A DNA stretch of 64,000 bases from Gracilimonas amylolytica (GTDB taxonomy: Bacteria > Bacteroidota > Rhodothermia > Balneolales > Balneolaceae). A program made the position numbers and the translations under genes. Of the stretch, positions 52,291 through 62,103 are shown in pieces (the stretch's first letter is position 1; the number at the start of each line of letters is the position of its first letter). Location: the NCBI RefSeq assembly GCF_002911695.1, contig NZ_PQBS01000035.1, positions 62,001 through 126,000 on the forward strand, in the 5' to 3' direction. The notes below the pieces were generated by a model that worked only from the letters and a program-made list of their open reading frames with translations, had not been told where the DNA came from and made no database searches.

Positions 52291-53907
52291 TTAATCTACA
52301 GGGATCTTTAAGATAAACGTAGTAACATTTGTTGAAAAGTAATCCAGTTCGGCATTGAGCTGCTTACTGAATGCCCGAATGATACGCATTCCTATTCCAC
52401 TGGAAGCTTTGTTCTCAAAATTAGAAGGAAGACCCTGTCCGTTATTAGATACCTTCAAGGTAATCGTCTCGTCATCCTTACTTATGTCAATAACCACACT
52501 GCCTTTATCTCCGGTCTTAAAACCGTGATTACAAGCATTCATCACTAACTCATTTGTGATCAGTGAAAACGGTATGGCACGATCCATGTCTAAAGTAATG
52601 CCTTCATCTGCCTTCACCGTAAATTGAATATCTTTTTTATCTTTTCTAAGTGACTGCTCAACCCGGTTACTCAGTTTGATGGCGTAATTTTTCAGATCGA
52701 CCTGACTGGCACTTTTGGTTTGAGACATGGATTCGTGAACAATGGTCAACGAACGGATCAAAGAGTGCGAATCCTTCAGGATCTGCTCATTTGTTTTATA
52801 GGTATCACTCTTTAATTGAAGTTCCAGTACGGCCAGAACCATGGTCAGGTTTGTCCTGACTCTATTGTGAATTTCGTTCAGCAGTTCATCTCTCTCATCA
52901 AGTGCGGCATTGAGTTTGACTTCATTTAAACGCAATACCTGAGTTTGTGAATCAACCTCATCCTTAAGGTTCTTGTTCCAGCTGCCCACCAGATAAATAC
53001 TGCCAATACCAATGAAAAATACCAGTGAGATTGATATCCAGGTTACGATCTCAAACGACTCATTCACACTGCTTATACTTGAGTACAGTTCAGACCCCAT
53101 GGCCAGGCCGGAGTTCATGATCTCAGACTCAATGGATTGCGAACCAAGTAACTTGGCAGAGATAATAAACATGGCCAATACTAAAACCACAACAGTGATC
53201 GTCGAATAGATCCACTTAAGAGAAACCTCTTCTTTTTCAGGAACATTGAATTTATTGCTTCGAAACCGATAGACCATTGGTGTAAAGAAATAGAGAATTG
53301 GCCCCGCTACCAACACAGATTGCAGGAACAAACTGACCCACCAGCTTTTCCAGATCAGAAGGGTTTCAAACAAAGGCAGGTTATAGAATCGGCTCCAGAC
53401 AAAAGCCCCAAGCGAACAGGCTAAAGCTGCAAATAACGAAACTACAATATAGAATGTAAAGCTTCTTAGATCTTTGAGGCTCAGATCAAAAGAGACACAG
53501 TAGTACGACAAAGCAAAGATCGATAAGCCTAAAGTGAATGAGAATGAGTAGAGCAACGACCAGTACCATGTCATAGATGCTGTAAAGGCCAAAACAAAGG
53601 TGGAAACAAACACAGGTATGAATCCCCATTCAAAACCCACCCAAAACATCAATAACATTCCGATAAGCATTGGGATCTGTATCAAAAATACTTGTCCGAT
53701 CTTATCCTGATTGAGGATGTCCGAAAAGCCAAAATAATTTTCAACAATAAAAACCGACGATATGCTGACTGCGATCAGTGCAACCCAAACTGTAAGTAAT
53801 CCTAAAAACTTTAAGCTTCCGATCCCCTGTTCACCCAAAATGTAATCCATTGTGAGTGGTTGATATACATTTCCGGAAGTCACCCCGTTAAGTTCTTTAC
53901 CCTCCAT
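52291..53907 (-). CDS. Multi-helix membrane histidine kinase (HisKA_2 type)
   Basis: A 538-residue sensor. The first 320 residues contain about eight membrane helices in an integral sensing module with no named family visible. A short coiled linker and a HisKA_2-type dimerisation helix follow, with the phosphoacceptor His347 in NEIHNRVRTNL. The HATPase domain shows NELVMNACNHGF (N box), SNNGQGLP and SSGIGMRII. Kinases of this class often act through a response regulator of the PhyR or single-receiver type. None is adjacent, so it is an orphan here. The small membrane protein gene follows after 10 nt. Confidence 0.88.
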   Translation of the reverse strand: MEGKELNGVTSGNVYQPLTMDYILGEQGIGSLKFLGLLTVWVALIAVSISSVFIVENYFGFSDILNQDKIGQVFLIQIPMLIGMLLMFWVGFEWGFIPVFVSTFVLAFTASMTWYWSLLYSFSFTLGLSIFALSYYCVSFDLSLKDLRSFTFYIVVSLFAALACSLGAFVWSRFYNLPLFETLLIWKSWWVSLFLQSVLVAGPILYFFTPMVYRFRSNKFNVPEKEEVSLKWIYSTITVVVLVLAMFIISAKLLGSQSIESEIMNSGLAMGSELYSSISSVNESFEIVTWISISLVFFIGIGSIYLVGSWNKNLKDEVDSQTQVLRLNEVKLNAALDERDELLNEIHNRVRTNLTMVLAVLELQLKSDTYKTNEQILKDSHSLIRSLTIVHESMSQTKSASQVDLKNYAIKLSNRVEQSLRKDKKDIQFTVKADEGITLDMDRAIPFSLITNELVMNACNHGFKTGDKGSVVIDISKDDETITLKVSNNGQGLPSNFENKASSGIGMRIIRAFSKQLNAELDYFSTNVTTFILKIPVD

Positions 53908-54067
53908 CAGTACTCCACATTAATAAGCGTTAACTGCATCATATATAAGCATTTAAAATGCTTTAAATTATTACGAAAATAAAAATATACAATTATCAAA
54001 GGTCAATCACATATTTAATGATACCCTACATAAATATTTTTTATTGAATGAACCTAAATTGGTTCCA

Positions 54068-54463
54068 TTACTCAATGACATCGAGTATTGATTCTGTTCG
54101 TACATTTCCATGTGACGCTGTCCATATGACCTCACCATCCTTTACTATGATCACTTGCGGTGATTCATGACGTATGTTGAAATACTTTGAAATTTCACCC
54201 GATAAAGTCCTTTGGCCGATCACATCAACCAAATATCCATTTATGTTTTCAAACGTACTTTCCGGGATCTTTTGAAGATCCTTTAAGGCAAAGTAACTGG
54301 TGGCACACCGTGTGCTGTGCTTGTAAATAAGCTGTGGTTTTGAGTGAGAAGCTTCTTCAATTTCACTCAGTTCGGATGAAGCTGTCAATTTGCCCCATTT
54401 AGGGTTGACTGAGCCATCGCTCTCAGACTTAAAAATATCTCTAATGCTATCAAAAATACTCAT
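54068..54463 (-). CDS. ytxJ: Monothiol bacilliredoxin YtxJ
   Basis: A 131-residue thioredoxin-fold protein of the YtxJ (BrxC) family that reverses S-bacillithiolation. The active-site loop is KHSTRCATS with a single Cys53, matching the TxC-type monothiol motif of the family. The cis-Pro region ESPQVIIVKDGEV precedes the end. No signal peptide, so it is cytoplasmic. Its presence implies that the organism makes bacillithiol. The bshA, bshB and bshC genes are not in this window (the exported PIG-L protein upstream is not a good BshB candidate). Confidence 0.85.
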   Translation of the reverse strand: MSIFDSIRDIFKSESDGSVNPKWGKLTASSELSEIEEASHSKPQLIYKHSTRCATSYFALKDLQKIPESTFENINGYLVDVIGQRTLSGEISKYFNIRHESPQVIIVKDGEVIWTASHGNVRTESILDVIE

Positions 54464-54609
54464 CTACTTGTAATCATAGTTAATTCATCGGAAGTATAAC
54501 ACGGTTAGTGCTTAAACTTCTGCTATTATTTCCTATTTAACGAATCATTTTAGCCTGATTTTCATTTAATTACGTGTAAGAATCAAACAAGGAATTAAAA
54601 TAGGAGTTT

Positions 54610-55314
54610 ATGAATACACAAATTAAAGCTAAATGGCTTGGTCACTCAGCATTTAAGCTGGAAAGTCAAAGTGGCAAGATCATTTATATCGATCCATTCT
54701 TAAAAGATAATCCATCTACCCCTGACGAACTTAAAAAGGTGGATAAAGCAGATTATATTTTACTCACTCACGGTCATGAAGATCATGTTGGTGATACCGT
54801 TGAGATCGCGAAAAATACCGGAGCCAAGGTGGTCGGTATTCTGGAACTTGTTGGCATACTACAAGAAGAAGGCCTCCCTGAAGATCAGGCGGTAGGTTTC
54901 AACAAAGGCGGAACTATTCACTTTGAAGATTTCTCAGTGACTTTGGTTTCTGCCAATCACAGCTCCTCTTATAAAGGAAAATATGCCGGCGATCCCGGTG
55001 GATTGGTGATATCTTTTGAAGATGACATCTGTGTTTATCATATGGGCGACACCAACATATTTGCAGATCTAGAACTTTATGGGGAATTATATCGCCCGCA
55101 TGTGGTCCTGGCTCCAACCGGAGATCATTTCACGATGGGGCCTGAGGAAGCAGCTTACGCGGTTGAACTCATTGGATGCGAAATAGCAGTTCCAATGCAT
55201 TATGGAACCTGGCCTCCAATAGATAGCGACCCAAATGAATTCAAGGAGATACTTGAGGGTATCACTGATACAGAAGTGATCATCCCTAATAAAGGTGAAA
55301 ACTTTTTAGTTTAA
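54610..55314 (+). CDS. UPF0173 metallo-beta-lactamase-fold hydrolase
   Basis: A 234-residue cytoplasmic metal-dependent hydrolase of the UPF0173/YtkL family, close to UlaG-type folds. The metal site HGHEDHVGD is at residues 54-62 (His54, His56, Asp58, His59). Later ligands are in SANHSSSY, HMGDTN and PMHYGTWP. The physiological substrate is unknown. It has its own promoter region, divergent from ytxJ, and its own terminator. Confidence 0.92.
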   Translation: MNTQIKAKWLGHSAFKLESQSGKIIYIDPFLKDNPSTPDELKKVDKADYILLTHGHEDHVGDTVEIAKNTGAKVVGILELVGILQEEGLPEDQAVGFNKGGTIHFEDFSVTLVSANHSSSYKGKYAGDPGGLVISFEDDICVYHMGDTNIFADLELYGELYRPHVVLAPTGDHFTMGPEEAAYAVELIGCEIAVPMHYGTWPPIDSDPNEFKEILEGITDTEVIIPNKGENFLV

Positions 55315-55332
55315 CACCGGATCTTAAATAAA

Positions 55333-55367
55333 TGGCCACAGGTCAATTCTGATCTGTGGCTTTTTTA
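55333..55367 (+). terminator. Rho-independent terminator of the UPF0173 gene
   Basis: Arms GCCACAG (55335-55341) and CTGTGGC (55354-55360) pair perfectly around a 12-nt loop and are followed by six Ts. It lies 20 nt after the stop codon. Confidence 0.87.
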
Positions 55368-55438
55368 TTTCAACCTATGCATAGTTCATTCAAATATTAC
55401 AGAACCGGACCTTTTAAACCAAAGCGTTACAATTTTAG

Positions 55439-56176
55439 ATGAAAACTGATATCACAAAGTACTCAGAAGATTTCAAGATCAGAGCCAATGAGGTAGATAA
55501 TGGCGGAAAAGCTACCTTGCCTGCATTATTTTCTTTATTTCAGGAGGTAGCCGGTAATCATGCACTTAAGCTCAATTTTGACATTTCTCAACTTCAGGAA
55601 CAAGACCTGACCTGGGTTTTACATCGCATGGATGTAAACATCGATCGGTTCCCAAAATGGCGTGATGAGATCACCATCGAAACCTGGCCTGCAGCCGGAG
55701 ATGCCTTGAAGGCTTTCCGGGATTACAGGATCCTGGATAAAAGCGGTGAAACGCTTGGGGTTTGTTTAAGCTATTGGATGATGATCAACATAAAGACACG
55801 CAGGCCGGCCCGTATGCCGGAAGAAGTACTGAATATGCGCCTTAAGGATATTGATCATGTTTTGGACCCAAAAGATACACGGTTAAAACCCTTTCAGGAT
55901 ATGGGTGAGTCATACTCATTCGACGTGAGAAACTCGGACCTTGACATGAATGATCACGTCAACAACGCCCGTTACGTTGAGTGGATCATGGAACACCACT
56001 CAGACACGGATTCTTCCCCTATCAACGTCATCGATATACAATTTCTAAGAGAGAGTGTAGCAGGAGATTCGATCGCATCAGAAGTTATAAAAACAGATGA
56101 GCATACTTACCTCCATCAACTAAAAAACCAGAACGGTGAGGTTCTGGTCTTAGCTGAATGTAAAAAAAACGGCTGA
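55439..56176 (+). CDS. Acyl-[acyl-carrier-protein] thioesterase
   Basis: A 245-residue double-hotdog thioesterase of the plant FatA/FatB and bacterial TE14 family, releasing fatty acids from ACP. The N-terminal hotdog has VDNGGKATLPALFSLFQEVAGNHA, and the second hotdog has the conserved DLDMNDHVNNARYVEW, with catalytic Asn and His. At the position of the plant catalytic Cys the sequence reads FLRES; bacterial members vary there, so this does not argue against activity. Its TGA and the convergent aldo/keto reductase TGA abut in a TGATCA palindrome. Confidence 0.88.
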   Translation: MKTDITKYSEDFKIRANEVDNGGKATLPALFSLFQEVAGNHALKLNFDISQLQEQDLTWVLHRMDVNIDRFPKWRDEITIETWPAAGDALKAFRDYRILDKSGETLGVCLSYWMMINIKTRRPARMPEEVLNMRLKDIDHVLDPKDTRLKPFQDMGESYSFDVRNSDLDMNDHVNNARYVEWIMEHHSDTDSSPINVIDIQFLRESVAGDSIASEVIKTDEHTYLHQLKNQNGEVLVLAECKKNG

Positions 56177-56998
56177 TCAATTGTCCCAATCGGGAGCAAA
56201 ATCAGGATCCACTAACCGCGTGGTTTTATCCAGATCATCGATCGCGTAAAAGTCATCATCCTCAAGCGCAAAATCATAGATATCTATATTCTCTTTCAGA
56301 TGCTGTTCTGAAGATGCCTTGGGAATGGCAACCACTTGTTCCTGTTCTATCAGCCATCGAAGTGCTATCTGAGAAGGAGATTTCCCATACTTCTCACCAA
56401 GTTTCTTCAGCAATGGATCATCCATGACCTTACCCTGCGCCAACGGTGAGTAAGCTGTAAATAACAGGTCTTGTTCTGCGGCGTAATCAAGCAGGTCAAG
56501 CTGACCTAAGAAGGGATGGTATTCAACCTGATTGCAGAAAACAGGGGCTGCCAGCTCTTCGTTAAGTTCCTTAAGCTTAGACAAGGGATAGTTAGCCACT
56601 CCAATATTCAGTGCTTTACCCTGATCCCGGAGCGAAAGAAAAGCTTCCATGGTCTGTTCAATATCCACTTCGGGGTTTGGCCAGTGAACCAGCAGAAGAT
56701 CCACATATGGTGTATCCAGCTCTTTTAGGGAATTTTCTGCCACTTTAAGTACATCTTTTTTATCAAGATGGGTATGCCAGATCTTAGTGGTAAGGAAGAT
56801 CTCATCCCGATCTACGTGCGAGCGCTTTATCGCCTCTCCGACTTCCCGTTCATTTTTATAGCTTTGTGCGGTATCAATATGTCTGTAACCAAGATTGAGA
56901 GCGAGCTTTATGGCATTCTCCCCTTCCCTGCCAATTAATCGATGTGTTCCTAATCCGATCTCCGGTACTTCCACACCCTGAATTGTTTTAAATTGCAT
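56177..56998 (-). CDS. Aldo/keto reductase
   Basis: A 273-residue NADPH-dependent carbonyl reductase of the AKR5-type (2,5-diketo-gluconate reductase-like). The catalytic tetrad is Asp42, Tyr47, Lys72 and His105, seen in HIDTAQSYKNE, TTKIWHTH and LVHWPNP. The cofactor-binding end PKASSEQHLKEN is also typical. The exact aldehyde or ketone substrate cannot be told. It has an independent promoter; the next gene on its strand is upstream by 81 nt. Confidence 0.93.
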   Translation of the reverse strand: MQFKTIQGVEVPEIGLGTHRLIGREGENAIKLALNLGYRHIDTAQSYKNEREVGEAIKRSHVDRDEIFLTTKIWHTHLDKKDVLKVAENSLKELDTPYVDLLLVHWPNPEVDIEQTMEAFLSLRDQGKALNIGVANYPLSKLKELNEELAAPVFCNQVEYHPFLGQLDLLDYAAEQDLLFTAYSPLAQGKVMDDPLLKKLGEKYGKSPSQIALRWLIEQEQVVAIPKASSEQHLKENIDIYDFALEDDDFYAIDDLDKTTRLVDPDFAPDWDN

Positions 56999-57079
56999 GA
57001 TAGATATTGAGTAGTAACCTCTATGTTTTATTGATTGTTATAGTTATAAGAGTAACGGTTATAACTCCAAATATGTTCA

Positions 57080-59848
57080 TTATTTGACTAATGTCATTTT
57101 TCGAGTCATAACTTTATCACCCACTTCTAACTGGTAGATATACATACCGCTTGGCTTATCGGTGGCATCCCATTCAAACTGCTGCCGCCCGGATGAAAGC
57201 CTGCCTTCAAACAGTACCGCTACAGGCTGACCAACGATATTAAATATAGACAACTTCACATCCCTCGATTCAGGTAAATAAAATGAAATGGTTGTAACCG
57301 GATTAAAAGGATTCGGATAATTTTGGTTTAGTTCAATTTCTTTCGGTACATCAGAAAGACTTTCCTCAGCCTGCTGGTTAGCAACTTCCGGATAGACCTG
57401 CACCTCAAACCGTTCTGTGTTTCGTGATCCATCACTTTCACTAAATGTATGGTCGAAGTTCAACGTAAAATCTGATCTCAGATCATATTCTTTATCATTG
57501 AATCTATCGAGTAATTTCACTGTCCAGCCGGAAGGAATATTCTCCCATTTCGTAACGGACAAAGTATAAGAATCATTAGTGGAGCCACCAAAACTCAATG
57601 GCATTGAAATAACCTGCTCGGCCGACTCAGGAATTGATACCACTTCAAAATATTCATCCCCTTGAATTGCTGAGAATGAAAAAGGAGAATATGAGTCGGG
57701 CAAGAATCCAGATAATGAATTCAGGTCTGTCTTATTTTCAACTAAATTCTCAGGATCTATCATTAAGTTGATCTCCTGTTCAAACCGTCCTGACTTCAGT
57801 TTTAGAGTTACTGATCCGGTATCAATATCATTTAGGTTTACAGTCTCATCAAATTCACTAATTGCACTGCTTAACTCACCCTTACTGATCTCAATATCCT
57901 TCGGTTCCATCTCATTTTTGATTCTGAGTATATAAATGGAACCGGGAGTCAACTTTTCTTTATTTGATAAAGATCTGAAATCAAGCAAGCCCTGAGCGCC
58001 TTTTGCTTGTTCAAAGAACTCAAATGTATTGGTGGAACTCTCAATTTTATCACTTATCAAATTCCTGAGCGCTCCAACCGGAATTTCTTCATCAAATGGA
58101 AGTGTAATCAGGTTCATACCTTCTGCTCCATTGATAACATCATTTTCATCCAGGTCAACTGCACTGAGTTTAACCATTACGGAGTTATCATTGCTACTTT
58201 TGGCTCTGAGTTGAACCTCATTATCCTTAAGTTTCTGAAGTTCGGTGTCACCGTAATCACCCAATACCAAAACATTCCCATTACTTTCAGCCAGGGTTTC
58301 AGGTGAATTGAATGTTTTCGTTTGATCATCCCAGATCAGCAGCTTCATATCCTGAGAAAGAGTTGCTGCCGTTTCAGATTTCATTGAAGTCAGGTTCCAA
58401 CCACCTACACTGCTTTGTACAGAACTGACTGCTGTATCTCCGGGTCTTACTACCCGATCATTTTCATCATTATTCTTAGAATTATCTGCAACGATCGCAT
58501 TGTTCTGTTCCGAGCCTGAATTTCTAAAACCTACCTGATGAATAATCTTACTGTTATAATTTTTAAGACTTAACAGTCCTCCGTCTCCAACTGTTAAGGA
58601 ACGGGTCAAACCTTTCAGATTATATAAATGAACAGGACCTTCTGTAAAGTCTTCTCCCGATCCATCGAAAATTCTTAATTTTTTATAGGGGCCAATGACC
58701 AAAGAACTATCTATGCCTAACGTGAAATTATTTGTTTCCAATACCCATCCTTTGACCGATACATCTGAATTTTCGAGATTACTGATCTCAACATAACTCC
58801 CTCTCTCCCCTTTGTTAGAAACATCTGAAATAACCAGGTTTGGCACTTTTTTATCCTCTACCATCACATTGTGTGATATAAAATCACCGAGTGAGCCGTC
58901 AGTTAAATTGGTCAGGTAAAAAATTCCTCCTTCACGACCCTCAAAATTAGCATCCTCAGCTACAGGGATTGGAACCTTGGTTGTGTATGTTCCCACCAAC
59001 CCTGTAAAATTCAAGGTCTGGGCCTTGTAGCCTGAAAAATCCATGGTATCAGCAGAACTTTGAGAGGCTTCAAATGCCACATCTACTGATATCCGGGAAC
59101 CGTCATGTTCAAATATTGAAACCTGAAGTGCTGCGGTGGAATCTCCTTCAAGATAGGATGAATATGTATTTTCAAACATCACAACCGGTGGTTTCAGCAC
59201 ATTAAAGCTAACTCCGAAGGGAGAGATCGGTGTATCACTGCTTTTCCAGTTCGAGGCTTCACCCAAAAATTGCAGGATCATGTTTTGAGTACCGCTAGCC
59301 CCATTTTTTATGAAATACTGATGATTAGGTTTTACACCAAGTTGAACAAATGAGTTTTCCGTTTCATTTAAAACCGGGGGTATTTCAGTAGCCAGCATTT
59401 CTGCATCTTCGGAAACCGATCCGAAATTCAATCCGTAGATAAACCGATAAACATTCTCATCCTTTTGATAGACGTAAAACTGATTTTGCGTTCGCCTGAA
59501 TGGTAACCTACCGTTGAATTCATAGTTCTCGGTACTCTTACCATTAATATGAATGATACTACCGGCCTGAACCGGATTCAAGAAACGCAGTGATGCTTCC
59601 GTGCCGGTTAACACATTTGTTGAAGCATCCCATATTCCGGCAGATAGATAGATCTCAGTACCTTCTTCTACATCAATAAGCGGAACCAGGTCAACGGTAT
59701 TATTGGATGCGTTCACGGATACCACGGCCACATCGCCCGGCAATAATATAGATTGGGCTTCAGCCTGAAATCCCAAAAGAGAGATCAGGGTAAAAAGGGC
59801 GATATGTAGGATTTTAATTAAGTGTTCAGATAGTAACTTTATGGCCAT
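57080..59848 (-). CDS. Secreted T9SS cargo protein with lamin-tail domain
   Basis: A 922-residue extracellular protein. After a signal peptide (about 1-31, ending EAQS), the N-terminal 350 residues form repeated beta-sandwich domains. A lamin-tail-like domain follows (about 340-440, LVISDVSNKGERGSYVEIS... then LETNNFTLGIDSSLVIGPY). More beta-rich repeats lead to a type A Por sorting domain of about 80 residues at the end (NYPNPFNPVTTISFYLP... then SGMYIYQLEVG... KMTLVK). That domain targets it to the type IX secretion system. I chose the ATG at 59848 over the GTG at 59854; neither has a strong ribosome binding site. No enzyme motif is visible; surface adhesion or structural binding is inferred. 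Confidence 0.88.
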   Translation of the reverse strand: MAIKLLSEHLIKILHIALFTLISLLGFQAEAQSILLPGDVAVVSVNASNNTVDLVPLIDVEEGTEIYLSAGIWDASTNVLTGTEASLRFLNPVQAGSIIHINGKSTENYEFNGRLPFRRTQNQFYVYQKDENVYRFIYGLNFGSVSEDAEMLATEIPPVLNETENSFVQLGVKPNHQYFIKNGASGTQNMILQFLGEASNWKSSDTPISPFGVSFNVLKPPVVMFENTYSSYLEGDSTAALQVSIFEHDGSRISVDVAFEASQSSADTMDFSGYKAQTLNFTGLVGTYTTKVPIPVAEDANFEGREGGIFYLTNLTDGSLGDFISHNVMVEDKKVPNLVISDVSNKGERGSYVEISNLENSDVSVKGWVLETNNFTLGIDSSLVIGPYKKLRIFDGSGEDFTEGPVHLYNLKGLTRSLTVGDGGLLSLKNYNSKIIHQVGFRNSGSEQNNAIVADNSKNNDENDRVVRPGDTAVSSVQSSVGGWNLTSMKSETAATLSQDMKLLIWDDQTKTFNSPETLAESNGNVLVLGDYGDTELQKLKDNEVQLRAKSSNDNSVMVKLSAVDLDENDVINGAEGMNLITLPFDEEIPVGALRNLISDKIESSTNTFEFFEQAKGAQGLLDFRSLSNKEKLTPGSIYILRIKNEMEPKDIEISKGELSSAISEFDETVNLNDIDTGSVTLKLKSGRFEQEINLMIDPENLVENKTDLNSLSGFLPDSYSPFSFSAIQGDEYFEVVSIPESAEQVISMPLSFGGSTNDSYTLSVTKWENIPSGWTVKLLDRFNDKEYDLRSDFTLNFDHTFSESDGSRNTERFEVQVYPEVANQQAEESLSDVPKEIELNQNYPNPFNPVTTISFYLPESRDVKLSIFNIVGQPVAVLFEGRLSSGRQQFEWDATDKPSGMYIYQLEVGDKVMTRKMTLVK

Positions 59849-59935
59849 AGGCACCGTGGTTACTTAAAAAAATGTCTATCTAATTAACATATTTTCAGGC
59901 ATAAACTCATGTAAAATTTCCTGAAATTTGAGATT

Positions 59936-61237
59936 CTAATCATCGAGGTGGGCTTCGCTTAAAAGTCCCTCTGAAGAGGCAACAGCCACAGAAACCGCAG
60001 CATCGCCGGTGATATTGACCATGGTTCGGAACATATCCAGGATCCTGTCTACCCCTAAGATCAGAGCAATTCCAGCCGTTGGCACCTGAACCGATTCAAG
60101 TACAATAACAAGCATGATGATCCCGGCACCCGGAACGCCGGCTGCACCTATGGAAGCAGCGGTGGCGGTTAACACGATCGTTAGCTGCTGAACGAGAGTC
60201 AGATCCATACCAAGTGCCTGCGCAATGAATACCGCTGCTACTGCCTGATACAGGCTGGTACCGTCCATATTTACGGTGGCACCAATTGGCAGAACGAAAC
60301 TCGCGACCTCATCTTCCACACCCAGGTTCTTCTCAACCCGCTCCATGGTAACCGGAAGGGTTGCCGCACTGGAACTGGTACTGAAACCGAGCAACATAGC
60401 CGGCTGAATAGCACGGAAAAAAGTGCTCAATTTCATGTTACTGGTGGCCTTGAACAAACTGGCATACACCACAAAAACGTGGATCGTCAAACCGATCAAC
60501 ACGGCCAGACAATACCAGCCTAGGGCATAAAGCAACTCCAGGGCCTTGCCAAGATCATCACCTGCGAGATCTATCAACAGTGAGGCCATAAGTGCAAAGA
60601 CCCCATAGGGAGCTGTAAGCATGATGATCTCCACGATCCGGATGATCACGTCATTGAAAGCATCGAAAAAGTTGGTAAGTGTTTCCGCTTTCTTTCCACC
60701 GATCTGTATGATCCCAATTCCAAGAAGAATTGCCACAAATACAACCTGCAGCATGTTGGAGTTATCAGAAGCAGCACTAAAAAAGTTTTCAGGCACAATA
60801 TCTACAAAGAAATCAAGCGGTCCGCGCTCCATGACTTCCATAGCAGCTTCATCCTTTCCTTCCAGCGATTCACTGTAGGTAGCCTGAAGTTGTTCCCTTG
60901 TTTCTACCGGCAGTGATTTTCCCGGCTTCATGATATTTACTGTAGCCAGACCGATACTGATCGCGAATACGGTTGTGATGGCATAAATTGCAACGGTCTT
61001 ACCTCCCATCCGGGATAACTGAGCGGTATCGTTCAGGCTTGTAACCCCTGTCACTAACGAGACCAATACCAAAGGAACTGCTATCAATACAAGCAGTTTT
61101 ATAAAAATGGTTCCGATCGGTTTGATAAATTCCTGTGTAAAATCATTCAGCCCAACAAGGTTGGCTACCAGTCCCCAGATCAAGCCAAGAACTAAACCGA
61201 TAATGATTTGCCAGTGTAATTTTCTATACCATTTCAT
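59936..61237 (-). CDS. Dicarboxylate/amino acid:cation symporter (DAACS family)
   Basis: A 433-residue inner-membrane transporter of the GltP/GltT/DctA family with eight helices and two re-entrant hairpins. The signature GFSTSSSAATLPVT (HP1) and PIGATVNMDGTSLYQ (TM7 with the NMDGT motif) are intact, and a VPGAG re-entrant loop follows. The likely substrates are glutamate, aspartate or C4-dicarboxylates, taken up with Na+ or H+. Its ATG overlaps the DUF92 stop by 4 nt (ATGA), so it is translated with that gene. Confidence 0.93.
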   Translation of the reverse strand: MKWYRKLHWQIIIGLVLGLIWGLVANLVGLNDFTQEFIKPIGTIFIKLLVLIAVPLVLVSLVTGVTSLNDTAQLSRMGGKTVAIYAITTVFAISIGLATVNIMKPGKSLPVETREQLQATYSESLEGKDEAAMEVMERGPLDFFVDIVPENFFSAASDNSNMLQVVFVAILLGIGIIQIGGKKAETLTNFFDAFNDVIIRIVEIIMLTAPYGVFALMASLLIDLAGDDLGKALELLYALGWYCLAVLIGLTIHVFVVYASLFKATSNMKLSTFFRAIQPAMLLGFSTSSSAATLPVTMERVEKNLGVEDEVASFVLPIGATVNMDGTSLYQAVAAVFIAQALGMDLTLVQQLTIVLTATAASIGAAGVPGAGIIMLVIVLESVQVPTAGIALILGVDRILDMFRTMVNITGDAAVSVAVASSEGLLSEAHLDD

Positions 61238-62103
61238 ATGCCAGTAATTAAAATTATGATAAAACTTATGATCGTTGCGATCCCGGCTGAGATCCAGTTA
61301 ACCATGTTGTTGCTAACATATAGCTTGTCGATCCCAAATAACCGAAATCCAAAGAGTTCGATTTGTTGATATTGGTAACGGGCGCCAATGTAAGAATCCG
61401 TGAGACAACCTAAAAATCCAAGAGCAGATATAGTGATCGCTTCAAACAAATTTCCATTTTCAGCCAGTAACCAATACAAAATTCCTATGAAGGCAGCCCC
61501 CAGAATTCCACCAAGTGTACCATAAAAGCTAATACCGCCATCGGTTCCGGGTTCAACTTTTTTCCAGCTTGTAATAAGCCTTGTTTGTGACTTAAACCGC
61601 CTGTAACCGATCTCAGTAGCCCATGTATCGGATGTAGTTGCTGCTAATGATGCCGAGGCAGCCACCAAAAACTCTGGTTGTTTGGTAAAAAACCAGATCA
61701 AAATTCCTAAGCAGAACCAAAAACCATTGGCCCAAACCTGTTTCCCATCTCGCCTGAATTTTTTCTCGAGAAACCCTTCTTCCGACACCTGATCTTTTGA
61801 CAGAATGGAACCCGAAATAAAAAATGCGAGCACCAAACCGGCGCCTAATGTTCCTCCAAGCCCATAGGCGATCATACCAAAAATGGTAGCTGATACCGCC
61901 CCATCAATAGTTAACCAATTGATGAGAAAAGCAGTGAACGTTAAAAGAAATGCTAATAATAACCCTATCAGTATTTGTTGATGGGTGATTGCTCCGCTAT
62001 AAACTGTAAAGACAACGATTATTGATAGGGAAAAAAAGATATTTACCCAACGGTCTAACACGGGATTAACCGGGGTTTGTAGAAATATCTTCGTCTCGGT
62101 CAT
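61234..62103 (-). CDS. DUF92 family membrane protein
   Basis: A 289-residue protein with about seven membrane helices and the TMEM19/DUF92 core: FISGSILSKDQV, ASLAATTSDTWATEIG and the GGISFYGTLGGILGAAF segment. The plant homologue VTE6 is a phytyl-phosphate kinase, so a lipid-phosphate kinase role is possible. The bacterial function is not established. It overlaps DUF3098 upstream by 38 nt and the symporter downstream by 4 nt, forming a tight three-gene operon. Confidence 0.88.
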   Translation of the reverse strand: MTETKIFLQTPVNPVLDRWVNIFFSLSIIVVFTVYSGAITHQQILIGLLLAFLLTFTAFLINWLTIDGAVSATIFGMIAYGLGGTLGAGLVLAFFISGSILSKDQVSEEGFLEKKFRRDGKQVWANGFWFCLGILIWFFTKQPEFLVAASASLAATTSDTWATEIGYRRFKSQTRLITSWKKVEPGTDGGISFYGTLGGILGAAFIGILYWLLAENGNLFEAITISALGFLGCLTDSYIGARYQYQQIELFGFRLFGIDKLYVSNNMVNWISAGIATIISFIIILITGI

